From contig NZ_CP030055.1 of NCBI RefSeq assembly GCF_015291645.1, positions 1,922,001 through 1,986,000 of the forward strand: a stretch of DNA of 64,000 bases, written 5' to 3'. Of the stretch, positions 55,967 to 64,000 are shown one piece after another. A program made the translations under genes and the position numbers. The notes below the pieces were generated by a model that saw nothing but the letters and a program-made list of their open reading frames with translations, was not told the DNA's origin and ran no database searches. The DNA is from Bradyrhizobium sp. CCBAU 53340. Lineage in GTDB: Bacteria; Pseudomonadota; Alphaproteobacteria; Rhizobiales; Xanthobacteraceae. Every line of letters starts with the position of its first letter. The stretch's first letter is position 1.

Positions 55967-57225
55967 GTATTGAGCCTGTCGAGCATCGGCTGGGTGATCA
56001 GCGCGATACCCTGTTCGGTGGTGCGGAATCGCTTGGCGTCGAGCTCGGGATCCTCGCCGACCACGAGCCCCTCGGGAATCTCGACGCCGCGATCGATCAC
56101 GACGTTCTTCAGCCGTGCGCCGCGTCCGACATTGACGTAAGGCATGATCACCGCGTTCTCGACATTGGCATAGGAGTTGATGCGCACGCCGGTGAACAGC
56201 AGCGAGCGGCGCAGCGACGCACCGGAAATGATGCAGCCGCCCGAGACCAGCGAGCTCACCGCCTGGCCGCGCCTGCTCTCCTCGTCGTGGACGAACTTGG
56301 CGGGCGGCGTGATTTCCGCATAGGACCAGATCGGCCAGGCCCGGTCGAACAGATCGAGCTCCGGCACCACGTCGGTGAGGTCGATATTGGCTGCCCAATA
56401 GGCATCCACCGTGCCGGCATCGCGCCAGTAGGAGCGGGGGTCGCTGCCCGAGCGGACGCAGGAGGTCGAGAACTGATGTGCGATCGCGCGGCCGTTCTTG
56501 ACGATATAGGGGATGATGTCCTTGCCGAAATCGTGGTTGGAGTTCGGATCCTCGGCGTCGCGCTTGAGCTCGTCGAACAGGAATTTCGCGTTGAACACAT
56601 AGATGCCCATGCTGGCGAGCGAGACATCGGGCTTGCCCGGCATCGGCGGCGGATCCTTGGGCTTCTCGAGGAACTGCTGGATCCAGCCATTCTCGTCGAC
56701 ATGCATGATGCCGAAGCCCGAAGACTCCGCGCGCGGCATTTCGAGACAGCCGACCGTGACGTCGGCGCCGCTGTCGACGTGCTGCCGCAGCATCACCTCG
56801 TAGTCCATTTTGTAGATGTGGTCGCCGGCGAGCACGACGATGAAGCTGCAGGCGTGGGATTCGATGATGTCGATATTCTGGTAGATCGCATCCGCCGTGC
56901 CGACATACCACATGTTCTCCGAGACGCGCTGGCTCGCGGGCAGGATGTCAAAGCTCTCGTTACGTTCAGGGCGGAAGAAGTTCCAGCCCATCTGGAGATG
57001 CCGGATCAGGCTGTGCGCCTTGTATTGGGTGGCGACCGCGATGCGGCGGATGCCGGAGTTCACGGCATTCGACAAGGCGAAATCGATGATGCGGGATTTG
57101 CCGCCGAAATAGACCGCGGGCTTGGCGCGCCGGTCGGTCAATTCCAGCAGCCGGCTGCCGCGACCGCCGGCCAGGACGAATGCCAATGCCTGGCGGGCGA
57201 GCGGTTCATTTCCGGCGGCACTCAT
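55963..57225 (-). CDS. glgC: Glucose-1-phosphate adenylyltransferase
   Basis: GlgC makes ADP-glucose from ATP and glucose-1-phosphate, the committed step of glycogen synthesis. The 420-aa protein has the nucleotide motif [23 protein letters not shown] (about residues 17-39), DHIYKMDY, the catalytic [15 protein letters not shown], and a left-handed beta-helix C-terminus. It precedes glgA, which overlaps its stop. The start follows GGGAGGA. Confidence 0.95.
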   Translation of the reverse strand: MSAAGNEPLARQALAFVLAGGRGSRLLELTDRRAKPAVYFGGKSRIIDFALSNAVNSGIRRIAVATQYKAHSLIRHLQMGWNFFRPERNESFDILPASQRVSENMWYVGTADAIYQNIDIIESHACSFIVVLAGDHIYKMDYEVMLRQHVDSGADVTVGCLEMPRAESSGFGIMHVDENGWIQQFLEKPKDPPPMPGKPDVSLASMGIYVFNAKFLFDELKRDAEDPNSNHDFGKDIIPYIVKNGRAIAHQFSTSCVRSGSDPRSYWRDAGTVDAYWAANIDLTDVVPELDLFDRAWPIWSYAEITPPAKFVHDEESRRGQAVSSLVSGGCIISGASLRRSLLFTGVRINSYANVENAVIMPYVNVGRGARLKNVVIDRGVEIPEGLVVGEDPELDAKRFRTTEQGIALITQPMLDRLNT

Positions 57226-57563
57226 GTCTTCCTCCCACTCATCTGGCGCAAGCCAAGGCCTTTGCGAGACGACCCCTCGGTCGCGCCTTGTTGGAACCGA
57301 TAGTAACGGTACGAATAGTAAATCGGGAAGGTGCTTGTTGGTTGCGACACACGGGAAGCTTAACGCTTTGCCGCGACGCGCAGGTGGTGCCGCCTCACGG
57401 GGTCACAGCGGTTCGGGCGAGGCGTCGTCCGCTGATCACAATTGAGGCATGCGGGATGTCTTGTGCGCTGCACGCTGATTCGAGCCTTTGACTTGGCGCA
57501 AGGATGCCCGATCATACGCCTGCGATGCTGTTTGGAGCGAAATGTCAGACAGGGAGTGACACG
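57226..57563. other. Gene-free gap upstream of glgC
   Basis: This 338-base stretch separates divergent glgC and the Gly/Tyr-rich gene. It should carry both promoters, but I see no convincing boxes, hairpin or reading frame; GTAACGGTACGAATAG near 57303 is the only unusual AT-rich run. Confidence 0.5.
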
Positions 57564-57974
57564 ATGAGTATCTGGAAAATGGCAATTGCCTGCTCGCTGA
57601 CGGTCGGCGTCATGGCCGGCCAGATCGGACAGGTGACAGCGGCGCCGATGCCGACCAACGTCGCCACCATGAAGACCGCAGCCGGCGATGACGTCACACA
57701 GGTGCATTGGCGCGGCGGTTGGGGATGGGGGCTTGGTGGTTTTGCGGCCGGAGCCATTATCGGCAGCGCAATTGCTGGCGCGCCGTACGGCTACTATGGC
57801 GGACCGTATTACGGCTACGGCTATCCGGGCTACGGCTATGGCTATGCGCCGGCCTATTACGGTTACGGCTACGGGCCCGCCTACCCTCGCTACTACCGGC
57901 CCTATCGTCCATATTACGGCTATGGCTACGGCTACAGGCCGTACTACCGTCACTACTATCGCCGCTATTGGTGA
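57564..57974 (+). CDS. Exported Gly/Tyr-rich protein
   Basis: A 136-aa protein with a signal peptide (residues 1-27, MSIWKMAIACS..VTAAP), a hydrophobic Gly-rich segment (GWGWGLGGFAAGAIIGSAIAG, 52-72) and a C-terminus of Gly-Tyr repeats (YYGYGYGPAYPRYYRPY and similar) rich in Arg. Proteins like this are common in Bradyrhizobium and may lie at the outer envelope. No catalytic motif is present. GGGAG lies about eight bases before the ATG at 57564. Confidence 0.75.
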   Translation: MSIWKMAIACSLTVGVMAGQIGQVTAAPMPTNVATMKTAAGDDVTQVHWRGGWGWGLGGFAAGAIIGSAIAGAPYGYYGGPYYGYGYPGYGYGYAPAYYGYGYGPAYPRYYRPYRPYYGYGYGYRPYYRHYYRRYW

Positions 57975-58290
57975 CCGCGAAGGCGGACGAGGTCGTCGAT
58001 CGCTGGTCCGCGTGATTGCAGCCACGCCCGGGCTCAGCAGCGCACTACCATGGCGCGTCGAACAGGCGTCGACGCGCTTACGGTGATGCGCGGCGTCCGC
58101 ATGAGGCCTCACGAGGCTCTCAAGCGTCCGTGAAGTGCACGGCGCCTATTCCAACCCAATCAGCTTCCTCGACACTTTCGTTCTGCATTTCACACTGAGA
58201 ACGGCAGCCCCATTGCTATTTGCGCTGCTCACTTGCGCCGCGTCCTGCGCCCTCAAAAATCATCCCGACGACCACATCGGGAGACCAACC
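57975..58290. other. Gene-free gap before the CmcJ-like gene
   Basis: This 316-base gap holds no reading frame that I can support. The in-frame extension of the next gene upstream to 58135 reads through it but has no ribosome site and the wrong composition. No hairpin or repeat stands out. Confidence 0.5.
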
Positions 58291-59136
58291 ATGGGCCTGC
58301 AAGAAACAAAAATCGAAACACTTCCCTTCGTCACCGCCGAACTCAACTATCTCGCGCCGACGTCAGGCAAGCCGCGAACCTATGCTTTCGATCCGCCGCC
58401 GGGCGAGCCGAAGAGCACCGCGCTGCCGGAGCCGCACCTTGTGCCGATCTTCGACGCGCGGCTGCTCGCGGACAACTTCTCGTTCGATCGCGAAGGCTTT
58501 GCGCTGGTGCGTCATCCCGTCAGGGTGAAGGATTTCTACAACGACCAAGAAATCCGCACGGTCTACTATCCCGCCGTCGAGGCGTTTCTGCGCGCGACGC
58601 TGAAGGCCGATCGTGTTGTCATCTTCGACCACACCGTGCGCAAGCGCATCGACGGTGCTGCCGACATTCGCGGCGCCGGTCCGCGTCAGCCGGCAACGCG
58701 CGTCCATGTCGACCAGACAGCGGTCTCCGGTGCCAACCGCGTGCGCGAGCATCTGCCCGACGAAGCCGATGAGCTGCTCAAGTGTCGCGTGCAGGTGATC
58801 AATTTGTGGCGGCCGATCCGCGGCCCCTTGCGCGATTCACCGCTGGCGATGGCCGACGGCATGACGGTCGCGGCCGAGGACCTCGTCGCTTCCGACCTGA
58901 TCTATCCCAACCGTCGCGGCGAGACCTATTCGGTGAAATACAATCCGGATCATCGCTGGTTCTATTTCCCCGAGATGACGCCGGACGAGGCGCTGCTGCT
59001 CAAGTGCTACGACTCCGCAACCGACGGCCGGACGCGCTTCGCGCCGCATACCGCTTTCGTCGATCCGACCACGCCCGATGATGCCGCCCCGCGCGAGAGC
59101 ATCGAAGTGCGCACGCTGGTCTTTCACAAACAGTAA
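58291..59136 (+). CDS. CmcJ/NvfI-like oxidoreductase
   Basis: A 281-aa protein of the CmcJ/NvfI/AsaB group of putative non-haem iron-type oxygenases or methyltransferase-associated proteins found mostly in fungal and some bacterial secondary metabolism. Recognisable parts are TVYYPAVEAFLRATLKADRVVIFDH, TRVHVDQT (likely iron ligands), VINLWRPIRGPLRDSPLAMAD, and RWFYFPEMTPDEALLLKCYDS. The last fits the family C-terminus. The ATG at 58291 follows GGGAG. The substrate is unknown and there are no biosynthetic neighbours. Confidence 0.8.
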   Translation: MGLQETKIETLPFVTAELNYLAPTSGKPRTYAFDPPPGEPKSTALPEPHLVPIFDARLLADNFSFDREGFALVRHPVRVKDFYNDQEIRTVYYPAVEAFLRATLKADRVVIFDHTVRKRIDGAADIRGAGPRQPATRVHVDQTAVSGANRVREHLPDEADELLKCRVQVINLWRPIRGPLRDSPLAMADGMTVAAEDLVASDLIYPNRRGETYSVKYNPDHRWFYFPEMTPDEALLLKCYDSATDGRTRFAPHTAFVDPTTPDDAAPRESIEVRTLVFHKQ

Positions 59137-59238
59137 CAATGTGTGATGGCCCCGCCAGCCTCGCCTGGTGGGGTTCCAGGAACCAGCGGGAACCGGCGAC
59201 GTTGCAGCGCGGGGCAGGGCCAACCGGGGAGCGGTGCC

Positions 59239-59553
59239 GTGCGAGCGCAGCGGACACTCTTGTTTTGTCTGACCACTTTCTCGCTTTCTGCATTTTCCGT
59301 CGCCCACGCCGAAAGCGGACTTGCCTCATATTACGGATACGGCAAGGCCGGCAGGAGCGGCGAACTGACCTGCGCGCATCGGACGCGTCCGTTCGGCAGC
59401 GTGCTCAAAGTGTCCTATAGCGGGCGGACGATCCAATGCCGCGTCAATGATCGTGGCCCCTTCATCCGTGGCCGCATCGTCGATCTCTCGGTGCCAGCCG
59501 CCCGCGCGCTCGGCATGATGAGCGCCGGTGTGGTGCGGGTCTCGGTGGAATAG
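59239..59553 (+). CDS. Short RlpA-like septal ring protein
   Basis: A 104-aa exported protein with a signal peptide (residues 1-26, ending SVAHAESG) and a small double-psi barrel domain: ASYYGYGKAGRSGELTCAHR and QCRVNDRGPFIRGRIVDLS. It resembles the RlpA domain of the 174-aa lipoprotein at 46407 but lacks a lipobox. Both copies lack a SPOR domain. I chose the GTG at 59239, which has GGGGAG seven bases before it; a longer frame from 59143 lacks a signal. Confidence 0.8.
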   Translation: MRAQRTLLFCLTTFSLSAFSVAHAESGLASYYGYGKAGRSGELTCAHRTRPFGSVLKVSYSGRTIQCRVNDRGPFIRGRIVDLSVPAARALGMMSAGVVRVSVE

Positions 59554-59600
59554 AACAACCGTCAGGCTATAGTGCCGCCCAAAGCAAGGGGAGGGGCGCC

Positions 59601-60770
59601 ATGGCCAGGATCAAGGTCGGACTCGTCGGCTGCGGCTTCGTGTCGGAGCTGCACATGTATGCGTTCCGGCGCGTCTATGGCGTCGACGTCGAGATTGCGG
59701 CGGTCGCCGCGCGCGGCGACCATGTCGTCGGGTTCGCCTCCCGTCACAACATTCCGCGGGTCTATCGCAGCTTTGCAGAATTGATCGCGGACGCCGATCT
59801 CGACGTCATCGACATCTGCACGCCGCCCAATCTGCATGCCGAGATGATCGTCGCCAGCATGCAGGCCGGCAGGCACGTGATCTGCGAAAAGCCCTTTGCC
59901 GGCTATTTCGGCCGTGAGGGCGACGCGCGGCCGATCGGCAGGCACGTGCCGAAGGCGCTGATGTATGAGCGCGTGCTGGAGGAGATGGACCGGACCCGTG
60001 GCGCGGTCGAGCGGACCGGAAAGCTCTTCATGTATGCCGAGGACTGGATCTACGCGCCGGCGGTGACCAAGATCGCGGAGATCCTCAAGGCGACAAAAGA
60101 CAAGATCCTGTTCATGAAGGGCGAGGAGAGCCATTCCGGCTCGCACGCGGCGCATGCCGCGCAATGGGCGATGACCGGCGGCGGCTCGCTGATCCGCATG
60201 GGCTGCCATCCGCTCTCGGCCGTGCTCTATCTGAAGCAGGTCGAGGCGCGCGCGCGAGGGGAGAAAATCCACGTCGCCAGCGTCACCGGCGATGTCGGCA
60301 ACGTCACGGCCGGCCTCAAGCCGGAGGAGCGCACCTACATCAAGGCCAATCCTGATGATGTCGAGGATTGGGGCACGCTGACCGCGACCTTCTCCGACGG
60401 CACCAAGGCCACCGTGTTCTCCGGCGACATGATCATGGGCGGCGTGCGCAACCTGATCGAGACCTACACGTCAGGCGGCTCGCTGTTTGCCAACATCACG
60501 CCGAACACGCATCTGATGAGCTACCAGACATCAGAGCAAAAACTCGCAAGCGTCTACATCACCGAAAAGGTCGACCGCAAAACCGGCTGGCAATATGTCT
60601 GCCTCGAGGAGGAGTGGACGCGCGGCTATTTGCAGGAGATCCAGGATTTCATGGAATGCGCCGCGACCGGACGGCAACCGCTGTCGGATCTCGCGCTGGC
60701 CTACGAGACCATCAAGGTGAACTATGCGGGATACTGGGCGGCGGAGGAGGGAAGAAGAGTGGTGTTGTAG
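59601..60770 (+). CDS. Gfo/Idh/MocA family oxidoreductase
   Basis: A 389-aa NAD(P)-dependent sugar-type oxidoreductase. The cofactor motif GLVGCGFVSE is near residue 6, the conserved Lys in VICEKPFAGYFG near residue 97. A C-terminal alpha/beta domain follows from about residue 130. The long insertion FMKGEESHSGSHAAHAAQWAM contains likely catalytic residues. The substrate (a sugar, inositol or phosphonate) is unknown. It starts behind GGGGAGGGG and runs into a palindromic repeat hosting an insertion sequence. Confidence 0.88.
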   Translation: MARIKVGLVGCGFVSELHMYAFRRVYGVDVEIAAVAARGDHVVGFASRHNIPRVYRSFAELIADADLDVIDICTPPNLHAEMIVASMQAGRHVICEKPFAGYFGREGDARPIGRHVPKALMYERVLEEMDRTRGAVERTGKLFMYAEDWIYAPAVTKIAEILKATKDKILFMKGEESHSGSHAAHAAQWAMTGGGSLIRMGCHPLSAVLYLKQVEARARGEKIHVASVTGDVGNVTAGLKPEERTYIKANPDDVEDWGTLTATFSDGTKATVFSGDMIMGGVRNLIETYTSGGSLFANITPNTHLMSYQTSEQKLASVYITEKVDRKTGWQYVCLEEEWTRGYLQEIQDFMECAATGRQPLSDLALAYETIKVNYAGYWAAEEGRRVVL

Positions 60771-60935
60771 CGGCTCGGCGCGCTTACCCTCCCCTGGAGG
60801 GTCCCTGGAGGGGGAGGGTCGATCGCGCGAAGCGCGAGCGGGGTGGGGTGATCTCTCCAATCGGACAATGCCCGTGAGGTGAGATCACCCCACCCCGCCA
60901 CGCATTCCGCTTCGATGTAAGCGTTGCGTAGCGCC

Positions 60936-62154
60936 CCCCTCCAGGCAGGGGAATCGCATATGGATTTGCGGCCTCTATTGCATTGTTTGACAAGGTGGAT
61001 TCTGAGAACGACTCCCACAACGCGGAGGGAGTCGGATGGGGAAGTTCAAGAAGGCTTTTCGGCGGTTGTCGGACCCGCGCGCGGCGAACGCACGGCACGA
61101 TCTGCTGGAGGTGCTGGTTATCGCCTTGGCTGCGGTGCTGTGCGGAGCAGAGACCTGCTCGGACATGGCGGAGTTTGGAGAGGCCAAGGAAGACCTGCTG
61201 CGACTGTTTCTGCGCCTGACGCACGGGATTCCCAGTCACGACACCTTCAGCCGCGTGTTCCGTTTGCTCGAGCCGGAAGCGTTCGAAGCTGCGTTCCGGC
61301 GTTTCATGGCGGCGTTTGCCAAGGCTAACCGGCTCAATCTCACCGGAGTGGTCGCGGTCGACGGCAAGGCGCTGCGGGGCGCCTTCGAGCGTGGTTCGCG
61401 CTACGAGCCTCTGCACCTGGTCAACGTCTTTGCGGTGGAGGCGCGAATGTCTCTTGCCCAGCAGAAGGCCCCCGGCCGCAACGAGACCAAGGGGGCATTG
61501 GAGGTATTGGCGCTGCTGTCTCTTGAAGGCTGCATCGTCACGGCCGATGCGCTGCATTGCCATCGCGCGATGGCAAAGACGGTGCTCGATCGCGGCGGCG
61601 ACTATGTGCTGGCAATCAAGGCCAACCGTGGACCGCTGTTCAAGGCCGTGGTCGGGCAGTTTGCTCGGTCCGGCGAGCGTAGGGCCACCAAAACGGTCGA
61701 ACCCTCCACCCACGACCGGCGCGAAGCGCGCCGGGCAACCATCATGCGCAATACCAGTCTGGCTGCCGTCCACAGCTTCCCTGGCGTCGTTGCGATCGGC
61801 CGCGTCACCTCGCGCAGGCAATTGCAGGGCAATCGCGCCGAGCCGCCGGTCGTGCGCTATTACCTGCTCTCCAAGCCCATGTCCGCCAGGCGGCTGCTGT
61901 CGGTCACGCGCAGTCATTGGACGATCGAGAACCAGTTGCATTGGGTGCTCGACGTCCACTTCGACGAAGACGGCAACCGGGCGAGAATGGATCATGCTCC
62001 CGAGAACCTCGCCATCCTGCGCAGACTCGCGCTCAACATCCTTCGATCTTGTCCTGGTCCCACCTCCATACGCCGGAAAATCAAGCGCGCCGGCTGGGAC
62101 GACACCTTCCTCCTCGCCCTGTTCGGCCATATGCGATAGCCCTGCCCCTCCAGG
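60936..62154 (+). mobile_element. ISAs1-family insertion sequence with target duplication
   Basis: The IS occupies 60946-62144 (1199 bases) and begins CAGGGGAATCGCATATGG; the inverted far end reads CAGGGCTATCGCATATGG, matching at 16 of 18 bases. CCCCTCCAGG occurs exactly once on each side (60936-60945, 62145-62154), a perfect 10-base target duplication. The element holds one complete transposase gene. The clean ends point to recent insertion. Confidence 0.93.
61036..62139 (+). CDS. ISAs1-family transposase
   Basis: A 367-aa DDE transposase. The first Asp is Asp109 in VAVDGKALRG, the second Asp171 in TADALHCHR, and the Glu is Glu298 in SHWTIENQLHWVLDVHF, in the usual Y/W-x-IE-N-Q context. An N-terminal ISAs1-type domain contains RHDLLEVLVIALAAVLCGAE. 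The frame is intact at full family length, so it could be active. The start has GGAGGGAG upstream. Confidence 0.93.
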   Translation: MGKFKKAFRRLSDPRAANARHDLLEVLVIALAAVLCGAETCSDMAEFGEAKEDLLRLFLRLTHGIPSHDTFSRVFRLLEPEAFEAAFRRFMAAFAKANRLNLTGVVAVDGKALRGAFERGSRYEPLHLVNVFAVEARMSLAQQKAPGRNETKGALEVLALLSLEGCIVTADALHCHRAMAKTVLDRGGDYVLAIKANRGPLFKAVVGQFARSGERRATKTVEPSTHDRREARRATIMRNTSLAAVHSFPGVVAIGRVTSRRQLQGNRAEPPVVRYYLLSKPMSARRLLSVTRSHWTIENQLHWVLDVHFDEDGNRARMDHAPENLAILRRLALNILRSCPGPTSIRRKIKRAGWDDTFLLALFGHMR

Positions 62155-62183
62155 GGAGGGTGGGAACAGCCCGTCGCTGCGCC

Positions 62184-63494
62184 CTACGCCCCGTAGGTCG
62201 AGCCCTTCGGCAGCGGAAACACAGGGTCTTGTGTCCTGATATTGGTCGGCCACACCACCGAGATGTGCTCACCGGCGTTCTGCATCACCACCGGCGTCGA
62301 ACGTTCGTTCTGGCCGGAGAGCGGTGTGCCCGGCGGGAAGAATTTCACGCCGTAGCCCTGGATGGTGCCGCCGGGCGGGATGTCGACGTCGAGCGCGGCC
62401 TTGCGAATGGCGTCCGGCTCGAAGCTGCCGTATTTCTCCTTGGCCACCGGCAGCACGTTGTCGAGCAACACCCAGGTCTGGTTGAACCCCATCGAGCAGT
62501 GCGGCGGCACGTCGGTGGCGCCGGTCTTGGCCTGGTAGCGCGTCACCATGGTCTTGATCAGATCGCCCATGCCGGGCGCAAGCTTCGACGGGTCGAGCAA
62601 TTGCGCCGGCACCGGATCGATGTTGCAGAAATTGTCGATGTCGGCGCCGAAGGTCGCGCGCAGCTTGTCGAGCTGGCTGTAGCCGGCGCCGGCCCCGAAC
62701 AGCATCTTGAACCGAAGGCCGCTCTCGCGCGCCTGGCGCAGGAACAGCGTGATGTCGGGGTTGTAGCCGGCATGCGAGATCACATCGACCTTGGCGCGCT
62801 TGAGCTTGGTCACGAGCACCGAGAGATCGGGCGCGGAGGCCGAATAGCCCTCGCGCAGCACCACCTGGATGCCGGCCTCCTTGGCATAGGCTTCGTCGGC
62901 CGCGGCGACGCCGACGCCGTAGGGGCCGTCCTCATGGATCAGTGCGACCTTGATGTCCTTCGGCTCCATGCCGAGCTTGGCCTTGGCGTGCTCGGTGAGG
63001 AAGCCGGCAAATGCCTGGCCGTACTGGTCGGAATGGATCTGCGCGCGAAACACATATTGCAGGTTCTTGTCCTTGAACACGGCGGTCGACACCGCGGTCG
63101 TGATCCAGAGGATCTTCTTCTGCTGCTCGACCTTGGCCGCCATCGGCACCGCATGCGCGCTGGAATAGACGCCGTTGATGATGTCGATCTTCTCCTGGCT
63201 GATCAGGCGCTCGGCCTCGTTGATGGCGACGTCGGCCTTGCTCTGGGAATCGGCAGCGACAGGCACGATCTTGGTCTTGCCGCCGATGCCGCCCTTCTCG
63301 TTGACGAGATCGATGGCAATCTGCGCGCCGACCGAGGAGGCGACCGAGCCGCCAGCGGCGAAGGGTCCGGTGAGATCGTAGATCAGGCCGATGCGCAAAT
63401 TCTCGGCTTGCGCCTGGGCTCTCGTCCAATCGAGGCTGAGTGTGGCGGCGGCAGCCGCCGTACCCTTCAGCAGCTGCCTGCGTGAAGTCGGCAT
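62184..63494 (-). CDS. Tat-exported ABC substrate-binding protein (orphan), branched-chain amino acid type
   Basis: A 436-aa Peripla_BP_6 protein with a twin-arginine-like signal (MPTSRRQLLKGTAAAAATLS). The mature part starts LRIGLIYDLTGPFAAGGSV and is clearly related to the protein at 34013, sharing phrases such as KVALIHEDGPYGV and DVISHAGYNPDITLFLRQAR. No permease or ATPase genes lie next to it within the window, so it may use another system's membrane subunits. It starts behind GAGGGAGGG; the upstream gap 63495-63937 is A/T-rich near 63530. Confidence 0.88.
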   Translation of the reverse strand: MPTSRRQLLKGTAAAAATLSLDWTRAQAQAENLRIGLIYDLTGPFAAGGSVASSVGAQIAIDLVNEKGGIGGKTKIVPVAADSQSKADVAINEAERLISQEKIDIINGVYSSAHAVPMAAKVEQQKKILWITTAVSTAVFKDKNLQYVFRAQIHSDQYGQAFAGFLTEHAKAKLGMEPKDIKVALIHEDGPYGVGVAAADEAYAKEAGIQVVLREGYSASAPDLSVLVTKLKRAKVDVISHAGYNPDITLFLRQARESGLRFKMLFGAGAGYSQLDKLRATFGADIDNFCNIDPVPAQLLDPSKLAPGMGDLIKTMVTRYQAKTGATDVPPHCSMGFNQTWVLLDNVLPVAKEKYGSFEPDAIRKAALDVDIPPGGTIQGYGVKFFPPGTPLSGQNERSTPVVMQNAGEHISVVWPTNIRTQDPVFPLPKGSTYGA

Positions 63495-63937
63495 CCTATC
63501 CCTCCCTCAAAGCCGTTATGTCCGACTGGTTTTATATTTTTCCGCAAGTATTTGGAGCGCGTGGACGAAAGTCAACATGCGCCGCACTAGGCAATTCGGA
63601 TGCCCGGTCGCTTCGGCATTTTTCCCTGAGTCTCATTCTTTTTGCGCGGTGCCGTCCTTTGGTTCGCAATCATTCGATGGCTGCATCAGGATGGAGGCGA
63701 ACATCTGCTTGTCACGCGTGTATTTTCAGCTTCGTCGCGACGCCACATCGTCTCCCGCAGATGTGATTGCGCGGCTCCACGCGTTCGCGGCAAGGCAGGG
63801 CCCGTGAGCGGCATTCGGCTTGTGCGCCTCGGAGGTTGCGTGTCATCCTAGCCGGGCAAACTGCACGGGAAGCCCAATTCCCGGCTTGGCCATCGCGCCA
63901 CGTTAGGGTGGAACACAAAAGCTTAGGGAGAAGAGAA
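63495..63937. other. Gene-free gap with divergent starts
   Basis: These 443 bases lie between the orphan binding-protein gene (minus) and the next start (plus). An A/T-rich stretch near 63525-63550 is a plausible promoter region for the minus-strand gene, but no clear boxes can be fixed. No gene, hairpin or repeat is supported. Confidence 0.5.
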
Positions 63938-64000
63938 ATGGTGTGGACGCTTCGTTGTGCGGGGCTGGCTTGCGCTGGCCTGTTGCTGTCCGCGGTCAGT
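63938..64000 (+). CDS. Start of an exported protein (3' partial)
   Basis: The last 63 bases begin with ATG behind GGGAG and read MVWTLRCAGLACAGLLLSAVS, a typical start of a signal peptide. The gene continues past the window. Nothing more can be said; its strong ribosome site supports it as real. Confidence 0.65.
   Translation, partial: MVWTLRCAGLACAGLLLSAVS

Larger units (their letters stand above)
60783..62162. repeat. Palindromic repeat (family A, second copy) split by an IS
   Basis: The left part (CTTACCCTCCCCTGGAGGG.. and GGGGTGGGGTGATCTCTC) and the right remnant (AGGGGAGGGTGGGA) belong to the same element as the complete copy at 26233. It carries a small internal duplication of CCTGGAGGGT near 60794. 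The IS at 60946-62144 lies within its right arm. Confidence 0.75.

Overview
The window is GC-rich chromosomal DNA of an alphaproteobacterium. Gene content, gene order (thyA-GNAT-folA-hflKC-DUF2065-degP), GTG/TTG starts preceded by strong AG-rich ribosome sites, a SemiSWEET gene, and several short palindromic repeat families between genes all point to Bradyrhizobium or a close relative. This is judged from sequence familiarity, not a database search. No rRNA, tRNA, CRISPR array or prophage was found.

Region 1 (1-9.1 kb) is housekeeping: the tail of a TctA-type permease, thymidylate synthase, a GNAT acetyltransferase, dihydrofolate reductase, the HflK/HflC membrane protease regulator, a DUF2065 protein, a DegP-type periplasmic protease, then divergent serB and miaA. 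Region 2 (9.1-15.2 kb) is branched-chain amino acid synthesis. A promoter, a 21-residue leader peptide rich in Ile/Leu/Val codons and an attenuator precede ilvB-ilvN; a methyltransferase follows ilvN by 3 bases; two small-molecule exporters and ilvC come next. Region 3 (15.2-23.9 kb) holds a structured non-coding stretch, an SDR enzyme, a haem-type membrane protein divergent from a TetR regulator with two palindromic operators, an LTA-synthase-like sulfatase-fold enzyme, an ABC exporter operon with a NEW3-domain protein, and a rhodanese.

Region 4 (23.9-39.6 kb) is transport. It has an osmoprotectant-type ABC system with a fused permease/binding protein, a nitrate/taurine/thiamine-precursor-type ABC system whose likely binding protein lies 4 kb away, and a complete branched-chain-amino-acid-type ABC operon ending in polyphosphate kinase 2. 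The 4 kb inserted between the parts of the second system carry an operon of DUF305 protein, beta-propeller protein, ECF sigma factor and anti-sigma factor behind a candidate ECF promoter.

Region 5 (39.6-57.3 kb) is mixed: a metallo-beta-lactamase-fold hydrolase, a large MscS-type channel, NAD-type malic enzyme, an RlpA lipoprotein, several very small genes, a Baeyer-Villiger monooxygenase fused to an esterase domain, a type-B carboxylesterase-like protein lacking its catalytic serine, an extradiol dioxygenase, SemiSWEET, and glgC-glgA. Region 6 (57.3-64 kb) has a Gly/Tyr-rich secreted protein, a CmcJ-like oxygenase, a second RlpA-like protein, a Gfo/Idh/MocA oxidoreductase, an intact ISAs1-type insertion sequence inside a palindromic repeat, an orphan Tat-exported binding protein, and the first codons of a secreted protein.

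Mobile DNA is light but unusually readable: the insertion sequence has a perfect 10-base target duplication, and a 189-base MITE-like element sits inside another repeat family near 43.9 kb. The strongest leads are the ECF/DUF305/propeller operon, the monooxygenase-hydrolase fusion, the serine-less carboxylesterase, the two-operator TetR switch, and the ilv attenuator that may also control a methyltransferase.
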